A DNA stretch of 61,393 bases from Spirochaetales bacterium (GTDB lineage: Bacteria; Spirochaetota; GWE2-31-10; MWDO01), in contig JAFYAI010000121.1 of NCBI GenBank assembly GCA_017540815.1, positions 1 through 61,393 on the forward strand. The letters are read 5' to 3'. The translations under genes were made by a program, and so were the position numbers. Within the stretch, counting starts at the first letter, position 1. Each line of letters starts with the position of its first letter. The notes under the pieces are model-generated. The model saw nothing but the letters and a program-made list of their open reading frames with translations, had not been told where the DNA came from and made no database searches. Below are positions 25,066 through 33,641 of this stretch, piece after piece.

Positions 25066-26750
25066 AACAGTTCTTCCTTCTCCCAACTTTCGATTTCATA
25101 TCCGTAGCCCTGTTCGGTTAAGAATCTTTGTCGATTATGGGAATATGTTTCTTCCAGTGAGTCTTTCGTCGTTATCGTATAGAAATACGATACATTGTTT
25201 TCTTTAGGACGAAGAATGCGCCCCAGCCGCTGAGCTTCCTCCTGCCTCGATCCGTAAGTGCCACTGAGCTGGATCAGCACGGAAGCATCCGGCAGATCTA
25301 TAGAAAAATTCGCCACTTTGCTGACAACAAGTGCCCGAATCTCACCGTTTCTGAATTTTTTATACAACTCCTCTCTCTGTGCATTCGGTGTTTTACCAAT
25401 AATCAGCGGAGCATTAAGTACTTTAGACACTTCTTCAAGCTGATCTATGAACTGCCCGATCACAAGCACCATTGCATTAGGATGACGCAGCATTATGTCT
25501 TTCAGTGCATTAATCTTGAGCGGATTTTTCGCCGCTATGTTGAACTTAGACTTCTGATCAGATGTCAGATAATCCATAAGATCATTCTCATCCATAGGGA
25601 TCTTTATTTCATAACATTTAGCTTCCGAGATCCAGCCCTGCTTCTCCAAAACTTTCCACGGAGTATCGTATTTCTTCGGACCGATCAAACAGAATACATC
25701 CTTTTCATGATGATCCTCTCGCACAAGTGTCGCAGTCAGTCCAAGCCGACGAGTACTCTGTATCTCTGTTGTTATTTTGAATATCGGAGCCGGCAGGAGA
25801 TGAACTTCATCATAGACGATCAGTCCCCACTTCCGTGCTTGGAATACACCGAAATGCGGAAAATCGCTCTCTTTATTCTTACGATATATGAGCATCTGAT
25901 AAGTCGATACTGTTATAGGCTTGATCTCTTTCTTATCACCGGTATATTCACCTATCATATCAGGGCTGACATCTGTCTTATCCAAGATCTCTCTTATCCA
26001 CTGATGCACTGCTGCCACACTTGTAGCCAATATCAGTGTGTATCGCTGAACTTTCGCCATTATGCCTATAGCCACTATAGTCTTGCCGGCTCCGCATGGA
26101 AGCACGATTGTGCCGTGTCCTCCCATATCAGATCCGCTCTGATAAAACGCATCGACGGCCCAATTCTGATAATCACGCAGAGCGAAAGGCACACCCTTGC
26201 TGCTCGTTTGACGAAGATTGATCGTCATAGGCTCAGACGGAGAATACCCCGCTATATCATTAACAGGTATATTATACCCGAAGAATGCGACTTTCAGCGT
26301 TCCGCGCGAAAGCAAATCGATATGATAATATCCATCACTGATTTTATCCAAGAGAAATTTTTTTAACTTAGGATTAGATAAAACTTCTGTTTCAAGATTT
26401 TTTTCTCGGATATGGAGAATGAGCCTGTTCTGATCATTGTCACATTTCAGTATCTCAACAATACCAAACCGTTTGTAGATCGTCCTCATCTCAGTTATGA
26501 CATTCTTAGGCACATCAATCTTAGACCACTGATCGAGGAAAGACACAATATCTTCAATGTCTATGCCGCTCGATGCAGCATTCCATATACTTAATGCGGA
26601 AATCTTATAAGTATGTACGTACTCAGGTGATTTATCCAGTTCCGCGAACTTTGTGATTCCATTGCGGACTGTCTCAAACTTAGGATTAAACACCTCAAGA
26701 TACAATGAAAAATCACTTTGCACAATCAAAGGATTCGTAGGATCCGGCAC
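25062..26750 (-). CDS. XPB/Rad25-type DNA helicase
   Basis: A 562-residue superfamily 2 helicase of the XPB type. Motif I (GAGKT) is at about 220, motif II as DEVH at about 315, motif III-like TATLVRED at about 335, and motif VI QRLGRILRP near 520. The N-terminal 170 residues are the XPB-type extension, followed by a damage-recognition-like segment. In eukaryotes and archaea XPB opens DNA in repair and transcription; the bacterial role is probably repair. It is first in a likely operon with its partner protein and pyrK. Confidence 0.9.
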   Translation of the reverse strand: MPDPTNPLIVQSDFSLYLEVFNPKFETVRNGITKFAELDKSPEYVHTYKISALSIWNAASSGIDIEDIVSFLDQWSKIDVPKNVITEMRTIYKRFGIVEILKCDNDQNRLILHIREKNLETEVLSNPKLKKFLLDKISDGYYHIDLLSRGTLKVAFFGYNIPVNDIAGYSPSEPMTINLRQTSSKGVPFALRDYQNWAVDAFYQSGSDMGGHGTIVLPCGAGKTIVAIGIMAKVQRYTLILATSVAAVHQWIREILDKTDVSPDMIGEYTGDKKEIKPITVSTYQMLIYRKNKESDFPHFGVFQARKWGLIVYDEVHLLPAPIFKITTEIQSTRRLGLTATLVREDHHEKDVFCLIGPKKYDTPWKVLEKQGWISEAKCYEIKIPMDENDLMDYLTSDQKSKFNIAAKNPLKINALKDIMLRHPNAMVLVIGQFIDQLEEVSKVLNAPLIIGKTPNAQREELYKKFRNGEIRALVVSKVANFSIDLPDASVLIQLSGTYGSRQEEAQRLGRILRPKENNVSYFYTITTKDSLEETYSHNRQRFLTEQGYGYEIESWEKEELL

Positions 26751-26824
26751 ACGGTTCCTCCCGTTATATCTAATTTGAATTTTTATTATATGATATTTTC
26801 AGTGAAATGGCAAGTCAAATTTTA

Positions 26825-26867
26825 AAAAGCAAATAAATTTGCAAAAAATTCAAATTTATTTGCTTTT
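26825..26867. terminator. Hairpin upstream of the XPB gene
   Basis: Arms AAAAGCAAATAAATTTG (26825-26841) and CAAATTTATTTGCTTTT (26851-26867) form a 17-bp stem between the divergent XPB and ssb genes. It may block read-through in both directions. The rest of 26751-27099 holds no gene. Confidence 0.65.
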
Positions 26868-26952
26868 AAGGAAATAATAACCTCATAAATCATTTATACA
26901 AAACATTTTATGCAAAATTATTAATTTTTTTTCAAAATTTGGGCAAATTTAT

Positions 26953-26989
26953 CAGCCGGTTTTTCATTTCGTGCGTTATATATAAGGGT
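26953..26989 (+). repeat. 37-bp element, copy 2 (upstream of ssb cluster)
   Basis: Same element as 15829-15865, one mismatch (CAGCCGG versus CAGCCAG). It lies 111 nt before the first ssb start. Both copies are preceded by a GCAAATTT(T/A)TCAGCCGG-like sequence, so homology extends a little further upstream. Confidence 0.8.
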
Positions 26990-27099
26990 TGTTCTTGGGC
27001 GGCAGAAAAGCCCAAAACATTTTGAAAAAAAACTTGACAGCGAATAATGCACGCTCAAAGTTTAAAAGAATTTTATAATATTTTTTAAGGAGTTACACT

Positions 27100-27570
27100 A
27101 TGACAAAAAACGCATTAAACAAAACCATCATTGAAGGCAGAGTAGTTCGAGTACCGGAACTGCACAAAACCAAATTAGGCATTTCATATTGCAAACTGAT
27201 CGTTGCAGTTAATGAACTCTACTACACAGTGGGACATTCACAGCAGAGCACCAGCTATATCTCGGTTGCTGTATGGAATAAAACAGCCTCAGCCTGCTGT
27301 ACTTATCTTACCAAAGGACAGAAAGTCCGTATCATCGGCAAACTCAGGCAGAGCGTATGGACAAGCAACAGCGGACTGAAGAAATCCAAACTTGAGATCA
27401 CATGCGAAACTGTAGAGTTCTTAGACAGACCGCAAAAGAAATCGGCAAAGTCTACAAAAGCTGAAACCGCTGCAGTTGCATCCGATGCGTGGGCGGCGTC
27501 TCACAACAGTGAATATGAAGAAAGTGATTGGGCAGAAGAAATGTGTGAAGCTGACTTGCAGGAGATCTAA
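27100..27570 (+). CDS. ssb: Single-stranded DNA-binding protein, paralogue 1
   Basis: A 156-residue SSB: one OB-fold (NKTIIEGRVVRVPEL, YCKLIVAVNE, SYISVAVWNKTA, GQKVRIIGKLRQSVW, EITCETVEFLD) with a flexible acidic tail. SSBs coat single-stranded DNA in replication and repair. The tail ends DLQEI, without the usual DDDIPF-type tip that recruits partner proteins. It is the first of three tandem paralogues. The start follows AAGGAGTTACACT, a block shared with the Rpn-like gene at 15931. Confidence 0.85.
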   Translation: MTKNALNKTIIEGRVVRVPELHKTKLGISYCKLIVAVNELYYTVGHSQQSTSYISVAVWNKTASACCTYLTKGQKVRIIGKLRQSVWTSNSGLKKSKLEITCETVEFLDRPQKKSAKSTKAETAAVASDAWAASHNSEYEESDWAEEMCEADLQEI

Positions 27571-27702
27571 TGCAATAAGGCGATTGGTAAATTAAGTTTA
27601 ACATCGCCGAACTGAACAATAAACATAACATTCGTACGGGAGTTATGCACCCACCGAATGAAACAAATATTTTATTAAATTTTTATATTAAGGAGTTATA
27701 CT

Positions 27703-28086
27703 ATGACAAACGCATTAAACTTATCTATCATTGAAGGACGACTTGTCCGAGTGCCGGAGCTGAGAAGAACATCAGGTGGCAAAGCGATTACATCACTGAC
27801 TATAGCGGTGAATGAATTCTACAAGTCTGAAGGCAAAACTCAATCTCAGGCAACATTTCTCACCTGCACTGTTTGGGATAAAGCTGCAGAACGCTGTACC
27901 CAATATCTGATCAAAGGACAGCTTGTTCGTATCAAAGGCAAACTTCACCAGTCGATTTGGATCGACAATAATGGTGAAAAACATTCCAGATTGGAGATAA
28001 TTGCTAATAATGTTGACTTCCTCGATAAACCGAAGAAAAACGCCGGCAAAACTGCAGATAACCAATACGAAGCGGTGCCATTCTAA
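27703..28086 (+). CDS. ssb: Single-stranded DNA-binding protein, paralogue 2
   Basis: A 127-residue SSB with the same OB-fold layout (NLSIIEGRLVRVPEL, LTIAVNEFY, TFLTCTVWDKAAER, GQLVRIKGKLHQSIW, NNVDFLD). It is the only one of the three whose C-terminus keeps an SSB-tip-like end (QYEAVPF), so it is the best candidate for the housekeeping SSB. RBS AAGGAGTTATACT. Confidence 0.85.
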   Translation: MTNALNLSIIEGRLVRVPELRRTSGGKAITSLTIAVNEFYKSEGKTQSQATFLTCTVWDKAAERCTQYLIKGQLVRIKGKLHQSIWIDNNGEKHSRLEIIANNVDFLDKPKKNAGKTADNQYEAVPF

Positions 28087-28115
28087 AAGCTAAGATATAA
28101 TAAGGAGTACTAATT

Positions 28116-28475
28116 ATGACTAATTCACTTAATTTTACAATCATCGAAGGCAGACTGACACGAACAGCAGATATGCTTTATACAAAGAACGGCAATGCAA
28201 TGTGTAAGTTCGACTTGGCAGTCAATGAATATTACAAAACAGACAATGAATACAAAACAGTGACGAGTTTCATAACCGTTAATGTTTGGGGAAAATATGC
28301 GGAAACAATATCCCAATATATGGAGAAAGGCACAGCTGTCCGCATTATCGGCTCAATCAAACAGAATAATTGGGAAGATAAAGACGGCTGCCGCAAAAGT
28401 GAACTGTATGTCAATGCAAACTCTGTTGAGTTTCTCGATTGGGATAAGCGACACGAAGAGAAGATTAACGCATAG
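28116..28475 (+). CDS. ssb: Single-stranded DNA-binding protein, paralogue 3
   Basis: A 119-residue SSB-like OB-fold protein (NFTIIEGRLTRTADM, FDLAVNEYYK, SFITVNVWGKYAE, GTAVRIIGSIKQNNW, NSVEFLDWDKR). It is shorter than usual, has no acidic tail tip, and ends EEKINA. It begins 29 nt after paralogue 2, so the three are one transcription unit. It may be a DNA-binding subunit working with the other two, or a decaying duplicate. Confidence 0.8.
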   Translation: MTNSLNFTIIEGRLTRTADMLYTKNGNAMCKFDLAVNEYYKTDNEYKTVTSFITVNVWGKYAETISQYMEKGTAVRIIGSIKQNNWEDKDGCRKSELYVNANSVEFLDWDKRHEEKINA

Positions 28476-28571
28476 TTTATGCGGAATAAGATAATTTTAA
28501 AAAAAATCTAAGGAGTATTACAACCAAACTAAACATTTTATTTTGACTAAATACTGATTTTATTTGAGTTT
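28476..28571 (+). other. Spacer after the ssb cluster with an orphan ribosome-binding site
   Basis: An AAGGAGTATTACAACC sequence at about 28511 resembles the ribosome-binding block before the ssb genes but no start codon or frame follows. It may be a remnant of a lost fourth copy; the resemblance is short. Confidence 0.3.
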
Positions 28572-28609
28572 CCGCAGAAAGATTTATTTCAATCTCTCTG
28601 CGGTTTTTT
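28572..28609 (+). terminator. Terminator after the ssb cluster
   Basis: Stem CCGCAGAAAGA with TCTCTCTGCGG (arms about 28572-28582 and 28593-28603) followed by TTTTTTA. It overlaps the stop of the convergent gene at 28608. Confidence 0.85.
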
Positions 28610-29672
28610 ATAATTTTATAGCCATTGCTACAGTGACTTCCTTATGCTCCCAATCGTATCCACCGCCGACAGATGTTCTATGAAGAAATGACATAAACTT
28701 ATCACCAGTCACTTTGTGATATATCCTGGTAATCATGCCGGCATTGTAGAACGGTATCGCACACAGCGGAGTCATTATCATACCGGCAGCGGTCATCAGG
28801 CTGCCCAAGGCAACCCCGGCAAACGCTGATATTCTTGACTGAGCATTATCCAGATACCTGTATGCCATTATGCCGGAAGCGATTGCCAGAGGAATGCCCA
28901 ATATACCGATAATAGATCCTCCACGAGCCAACCCTTTGCCAAGCCTCAGCTGCTTCCGAAGTCTGTTCCACACAGCATCCTTGTCCGAAGGGTTAAGCCC
29001 CCACCAATCGTGCATTATATTATCCAAGAAATACCGCTCATTGTCAGTCAGTGCTTCCTGCGAAGGATCTGACTCTATCATATCAGGATTATAATCTTGT
29101 GTAACATATTCGCGGTGCCGCTCCTTAAACATTTTCTTTGCCCATCTCTTCGATAACACCGGTTCCAACTCAGGCACCTCCTTTGCCGCTTTCCAGCTGA
29201 TCATACCTTCACGCCAGACAAGTGTATTTTTGCTGAATCTGAGATGATCTTTCATTATCTGCAGTGTATACAGATTAAGCGGACCGACTGTCAAGTTTAA
29301 TATCTTAACATAAAATCTTATCTCATCATTAGAAACATCAGGAAAATCCAACATATCACTGATGACGGGCGGCTTGGCAGGAAACATCTCAGACAACTCA
29401 GGCATCTGATCCGCCCAAGCCCATGCTGTCATCCCCTCTCTCCATACGAGTGTCCTGCCGCTGAACTGCCCCTGTCTCTTAAGCCGCATCAGATCAGCCC
29501 AATGATACGGCCCTGTCTGTTGTCCACCGATTACGGCATACAATGACACATCATCATGCTGCTGCTCTTCTGGAATCGGCGGCAGGAATACTTCATTATT
29601 TTCAGACTGAGCGGCTAATCCGATCATCCCTATCATCATGAATATGCAAACTGTAATGATTTTATGCGGCAT
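28608..29672 (-). CDS. Membrane protein with two GYF_2 domains and the conserved GGGYDWEHKEVT C-terminus (family member B)
   Basis: A 354-residue exported protein. After a signal peptide (MIGMIGLAAQS) come two GYF_2-type domains (about 32-85 and 100-155; each has YAVIGGQQTGPYHWADL or YVKILNLTVGPLNLYTL plus TLVWREGM). These are peptide-binding or scaffold modules found in bacterial envelope proteins. A helical linker leads to a membrane module with two hydrophobic stretches and the tail GGGYDWEHKEVTVAMAIKL. This tail is shared with the proteins at 3390 and 32553. The ATG at 29672 follows AGGAG; an ATG 15 nt upstream overlaps that site and is rejected. It is a single gene between convergent ssb and co-directional symporter genes. 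Confidence 0.78.
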   Translation of the reverse strand: MPHKIITVCIFMMIGMIGLAAQSENNEVFLPPIPEEQQHDDVSLYAVIGGQQTGPYHWADLMRLKRQGQFSGRTLVWREGMTAWAWADQMPELSEMFPAKPPVISDMLDFPDVSNDEIRFYVKILNLTVGPLNLYTLQIMKDHLRFSKNTLVWREGMISWKAAKEVPELEPVLSKRWAKKMFKERHREYVTQDYNPDMIESDPSQEALTDNERYFLDNIMHDWWGLNPSDKDAVWNRLRKQLRLGKGLARGGSIIGILGIPLAIASGIMAYRYLDNAQSRISAFAGVALGSLMTAAGMIMTPLCAIPFYNAGMITRIYHKVTGDKFMSFLHRTSVGGGYDWEHKEVTVAMAIKL

Positions 29673-29728
29673 ATTGGAGCTCCTCATCGTAAATTATACC
29701 GATACTTTATCCAAATGTCAAGATATAA

Positions 29729-31111
29729 TTATGCATTATGAATTATTCGCTGCTTCCACTTAACGCTAAGCAGTGCTGTCACCAGCGATACACCCATCCC
29801 GATCAGAGGCAGAGACGACAGCCAAGTCTGCGGTATACCCAATGAAGTCAGCAGATCTCCGAATACTGTTCCAAGCAGTCCGAATATTCCGCCAAGGCAA
29901 ACTGCAGTCAGCCAAAGTCCGGTGCGGATTTGTCTGCTGCCATAGGCAAGTATCGCTACAGTCAGAGGACATATTACACCGGGAGTATATATCGAGTATG
30001 CACTTGTCAGCAGCCCGATAATATCACCGCGTCCAAGCAAAGCGATGACCATCGCTGCCAGACCTATCACGCACACTGTAATGCGGACGAGCAGCACACT
30101 GTCACGATGCAGGATGTCTTTTACAAATATACTTGATGCATTGATTAGACATGTATCCGTCGAGGATAAGACAGCCGAGAGCAGTCCCAATGTAAGACCA
30201 ACACCTATGACCGGATGGACTATCCCGGCAGTGAACATTAGTGCTTTGCTGCCGCTCAGTTCTTCAGAAGAGACATTGTATCTTATCCACATTCCGACGA
30301 ATGTTATAAGCAGTGCAAACAGGAAGAACACTCCACCGGCTATAAGCGATGCTTTTTTCGCAGTCAGTTCATTGCGTGATATAAAGTTGCGTGACATTAT
30401 ATCAGGTCCAAGGAAATACACCCCGCCGATTACAAATAACTGAGTCAGCAGATTAACAGGCTTATAATCCTCATTGATTAGTTCTATATGATTCAGGACA
30501 TTCTCGGTGCTGCCTCTGACACCGTACAGCCATATACATACAGCTGCAATGCTTGCGACTATAATACACAGTTGGATGCGGTCAGTGCGAATGACCGACA
30601 TCTGTCCGCCTATAAATGTGTATAGTATCACAAGTACAGATACGATGATGAATAACGATGTGCTGCTGTGCCCCAAAGCATAAGTAATTATCCCGTTCAT
30701 CGCAATAAGCTGCCCTGCAACGACACCGATCCATGCGATTACAATTATCACTGCCAAGAGAGTCTCGGCTGATCGGCCAATGAGTTTATGTGTCAGATCC
30801 GGCAAAGTATCCGCATCAAACCTGCGGACTTTCTCCGATATGAACATTGCCTGCATTACAAGTCCGATGCTGCCGAATGTAAGCCACCACATACCGGGGA
30901 ATCCTATCCTGTATACAGTATCTGCAATGCCGATCGTAGTAGATCCTCCGATAATAGTCGCCAACAGTGTCATCGTCACTGCGAATAAGCTCTGATTCTT
31001 GCCGGCGACAGCATAGTCAGCGAAAGATCGCACTTTCTTCAGATCAATAATACCGAGTACCATCAAGATAATAATATATACAGCCAAAACCACCGTAAAA
31101 AATATATTCAT
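29729..31111 (-). CDS. Sodium:solute symporter family transporter
   Basis: A 460-residue integral membrane protein with about 13 hydrophobic segments, matching the sodium:solute symporter (SSS) family: an N-terminal helix pair, the FADYAVAGKN motif after it, and ATIIGGSTTIGIADTVYRIG with the conserved Gly-rich sodium-binding region. It imports an organic solute with Na+; the substrate (sugar, amino acid, other) is not clear. The last residues (IIHNA) and stop come from the dispersed ATTCATAATGCATAA repeat. No ribosome-binding site is strong upstream. Confidence 0.85.
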   Translation of the reverse strand: MNIFFTVVLAVYIIILMVLGIIDLKKVRSFADYAVAGKNQSLFAVTMTLLATIIGGSTTIGIADTVYRIGFPGMWWLTFGSIGLVMQAMFISEKVRRFDADTLPDLTHKLIGRSAETLLAVIIVIAWIGVVAGQLIAMNGIITYALGHSSTSLFIIVSVLVILYTFIGGQMSVIRTDRIQLCIIVASIAAVCIWLYGVRGSTENVLNHIELINEDYKPVNLLTQLFVIGGVYFLGPDIMSRNFISRNELTAKKASLIAGGVFFLFALLITFVGMWIRYNVSSEELSGSKALMFTAGIVHPVIGVGLTLGLLSAVLSSTDTCLINASSIFVKDILHRDSVLLVRITVCVIGLAAMVIALLGRGDIIGLLTSAYSIYTPGVICPLTVAILAYGSRQIRTGLWLTAVCLGGIFGLLGTVFGDLLTSLGIPQTWLSSLPLIGMGVSLVTALLSVKWKQRIIHNA

Positions 31112-31126
31112 AATAAATCCTTTAAT

Positions 31127-31171
31127 AAAACAAAAACGGGATTATCATTCAGATAATCCCGTTTTTGTTTT
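31127..31171. terminator. Terminator between the CofE-like gene and the symporter
   Basis: Arms 31127-31146 and 31152-31171 (AACAAAAACGGGATTATC) give a 20-bp stem with A/T tracts on both sides, 10 nt past the stop of the CofE-like gene. Confidence 0.85.
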
Positions 31172-31180
31172 AATTAATTC

Positions 31181-32362
31181 TTACTGATTTGCATAGTTAG
31201 AGAAATAATTCTGTATAAGGATAACAGGAGTACCTTTATCACCCGAACCTGATGTCAGATCACAGAGACTGCCCAAGAGGTCAGTCAACTGACGCGGTGT
31301 AGTTCCCTGTGTCTCCATTCTGCCGACAAGGTTAGAGTCTTTTTCCTTGATTCGCTTAATCATAGCAGCTTTGAGTTCTTCACCTTTAAGATCCTTGAAC
31401 TCATTGTCAGACAGATATTTGAGTTTCAGCTCATTCGGAGTGCCGATAAGACCTTTGGTAAATCCCGGACTTACTACAGGATCTGCCAACTCCCAGATAC
31501 CGCCCTGCGGATCTTTGAATGCACCATCACCGTAAACCATTACTTCTATATTTTTATTGAAGATCTTAATAAGCCGAGCCTGTACATCCTCAACCAATTC
31601 CTGACAATTTCTCGGGAACAGTTTAACAGAATTTGTAGTTGCAAGGTTAGATCCCAATAGACCAAACTTGTCGTTATATCCAGAACCGTCAACACTGGCT
31701 GTCATCAGCTCATCGAGACAATATACCTTCTTAGCTCCGGCTTTCTCCAATATCTTTTTATTTCGCTTTCGCTCATGGATGCTGGCAACGATCACATTGT
31801 CAGTGTATTTGAGGATAGCTTTTGGGTCATTAGCCAATATAATCTGAGTATCACATTCTGCGGTCTCTTTGTAGAACTGAATGTAATCAACTCCTGTAAA
31901 CTGGTGAACAGTATTTGGGAAAATCTTCTTGAACTCGGCATCCGTAAATACATCCGAGTAAGGATTGACACCGCTGTCGAATAGTGCGTCAGGGGAAATC
32001 AATTTATTGCCAACTTCGTCTCCCGGATAAGACAACTGGATAATAAGTTTCTTACATCCTCGAGAGATACCTTTAAGCAGCATAGAGAATCGGTTTCGGC
32101 TCATAATCGGGAATATCAGACCTACAGTCGCATCGCCAAATTTGTTCTGCACATCTTTGCCGATCTGATCTGCGGTAGCATAATTACCCTGAGAGATACC
32201 GACTACTGCTTCCGTAATTGCGACAACATCCCTGTCATTGAGCTCAATCTTGGCTTCTTCCACTGCCTTGCATACCGAGTCTACAACGATTGCTGCCAGA
32301 TCATCCCCCATCTTAATGATCGGGGTTCTGATTCCTCTTGAAATAGTTCCGCTGTATTTCAT
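31181..32362 (-). CDS. Coenzyme F420-0:gamma-glutamyl ligase-like (CofE/FbiB-type) protein
   Basis: A 393-residue protein of the F420_ligase (CofE-type) family: RGIRTPIIKMGDD at the N-terminus, and segments GLIFPIMSRNRFSMLLKG, ATTNSVKLFPRNC and GDGAFKDPQGGIWELADPV. True CofE adds glutamates to coenzyme F420 in methanogens and actinobacteria. Spirochaetes are not known to make F420, so this relative probably ligates glutamate to something else or has another role. It is a single gene flanked by terminators on both sides. Confidence 0.75.
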   Translation of the reverse strand: MKYSGTISRGIRTPIIKMGDDLAAIVVDSVCKAVEEAKIELNDRDVVAITEAVVGISQGNYATADQIGKDVQNKFGDATVGLIFPIMSRNRFSMLLKGISRGCKKLIIQLSYPGDEVGNKLISPDALFDSGVNPYSDVFTDAEFKKIFPNTVHQFTGVDYIQFYKETAECDTQIILANDPKAILKYTDNVIVASIHERKRNKKILEKAGAKKVYCLDELMTASVDGSGYNDKFGLLGSNLATTNSVKLFPRNCQELVEDVQARLIKIFNKNIEVMVYGDGAFKDPQGGIWELADPVVSPGFTKGLIGTPNELKLKYLSDNEFKDLKGEELKAAMIKRIKEKDSNLVGRMETQGTTPRQLTDLLGSLCDLTSGSGDKGTPVILIQNYFSNYANQ

Positions 32363-32500
32363 TTTAATCCACCATTTAGCTTGAATTTCATCCTATCCAA
32401 TACCAAACAGCCTTTAGCCGGACGGCATTGAATAACATGATCGTTTAACGCCGTGAAGTATATTATCATATTCAAAAATTAATTGCAACAAATTTTTTAA

Positions 32501-32547
32501 AGAAAATATATAAAAAATGCTCGGCGAGCATTTTTTATATATTTTCT
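32501..32547. terminator. Terminator after the 32553 gene
   Basis: A 22-bp perfect stem (arms 32501-32522 and 32526-32547; ATATATAAAAAATGCTC), 5 nt past the stop of the gene at 32553. Confidence 0.85.
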
Positions 32548-32552
32548 AGAGA

Positions 32553-33641
32553 TTACAATTTTATTGCCATTGCGACAGTAACTTCTTTATTTTCCCAATC
32601 ATAACCGCCACCAAAAGAGGTTCGGTCAAAGAATGTCAGCTTCTGTCCTGTAGACTTGCGATAAATCGAATAAATCCGCTGAGACAGAATAAAAGGATAA
32701 ATACAGCACAATGTCATAACCACACCTGCTGTCATAAGATTAGCACCAACAAAGCCACCAATAAGATAATCAGTAGATGCATTTTCTCTTGCTTTATTTG
32801 CTTTTTCTCTTGCATCAGCCGCATATCTTTCATAATAATCTCTATTAGATGAATTTGTACTTGCCTGTCTATCATAATCATCTGCATCTTTAGAATATTC
32901 TTCATAGTTCCATTCATATGAACTACCCATAAAACAAAAAAGACTTGTTACTATAATACCGGAAACAAAACATACAGGTCCTACTGCAGTAAGAGCTATT
33001 CCTATACCTTTATTCTGCTTATAATAGTATCTCATATCTTCCTGATTTGTTGGATCTATGCCCCATTTATCTACAATATACTTATCATACACTTTCTGTT
33101 CAGCTTTATTCAGATTGCCAGATTCTGATCCTTCAACATTATATGACACCCCATTAACAGATTTCTTTTCGCCTTTCTTGATCTGTGCAGCGATGCTCTT
33201 GCAAGCCGCTTCCATTTGAACATCTGTTTCTGCTCCTGCTTGCTGAGCATATTTAAGCGTCGCTGTCTTTATATCCATTCCTTTTACAGATAGCATATTT
33301 TTACCACCAAACTTAAATATCGTTCCGAAGAATACCATCTCCGCACCCGACATTTTACCCAATTCAACTGCAGTGCTTTCATCTACCATATCACCGCTTT
33401 GGAATGACATTTCCTTAAGAGCCGCATCAAGCTTAGCCCGCTCGACAACTGTAAACTGTCTTGAGTTTACCATCTCAACCGTAAAAACTTCTGTAAGATA
33501 ATTCAGTACAGCCTTACTGATATTTTCCTCAGTAGTAAACGGCAAAACGGCGATTCGTGTCTGAGCCTCAATCACTCTGCAAAAAATAATATTCAATAAT
33601 AAAATAGTCAAAATAAATTTTAATCTTAAAGCATTTTTCAT
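32553..33641 (-). CDS. CsgG-like membrane protein with the conserved GGGYDWENKEVT C-terminus (family member C)
   Basis: A 362-residue exported protein. After the signal peptide (ending VIEAQ) comes a CsgG/LpoB-type domain (about 28-170: RIAVLPFTTEEN, FTVVERAKLDAALKEM, VELGKMSGAEMVFFGTI). CsgG-type proteins form outer-membrane pores or penicillin-binding-protein activators. Then a KWGIDPTNQED segment, two hydrophobic stretches (about 220-240 and 305-330) separated by a charged, Tyr- and Asp-rich loop (about 245-300), and the tail GGGYDWENKEVTVAMAIKL. The membrane module is longer in this member than in A and B because of the loop. The start is likely the ATG at 33641. Confidence 0.8.
   Translation of the reverse strand: MKNALRLKFILTILLLNIIFCRVIEAQTRIAVLPFTTEENISKAVLNYLTEVFTVEMVNSRQFTVVERAKLDAALKEMSFQSGDMVDESTAVELGKMSGAEMVFFGTIFKFGGKNMLSVKGMDIKTATLKYAQQAGAETDVQMEAACKSIAAQIKKGEKKSVNGVSYNVEGSESGNLNKAEQKVYDKYIVDKWGIDPTNQEDMRYYYKQNKGIGIALTAVGPVCFVSGIIVTSLFCFMGSSYEWNYEEYSKDADDYDRQASTNSSNRDYYERYAADAREKANKARENASTDYLIGGFVGANLMTAGVVMTLCCIYPFILSQRIYSIYRKSTGQKLTFFDRTSFGGGYDWENKEVTVAMAIKL

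Noticed and set aside
25482..26366. Long plus-strand frame opposite the XPB gene
   Set aside because: It is a shadow of a clearly recognised helicase gene.
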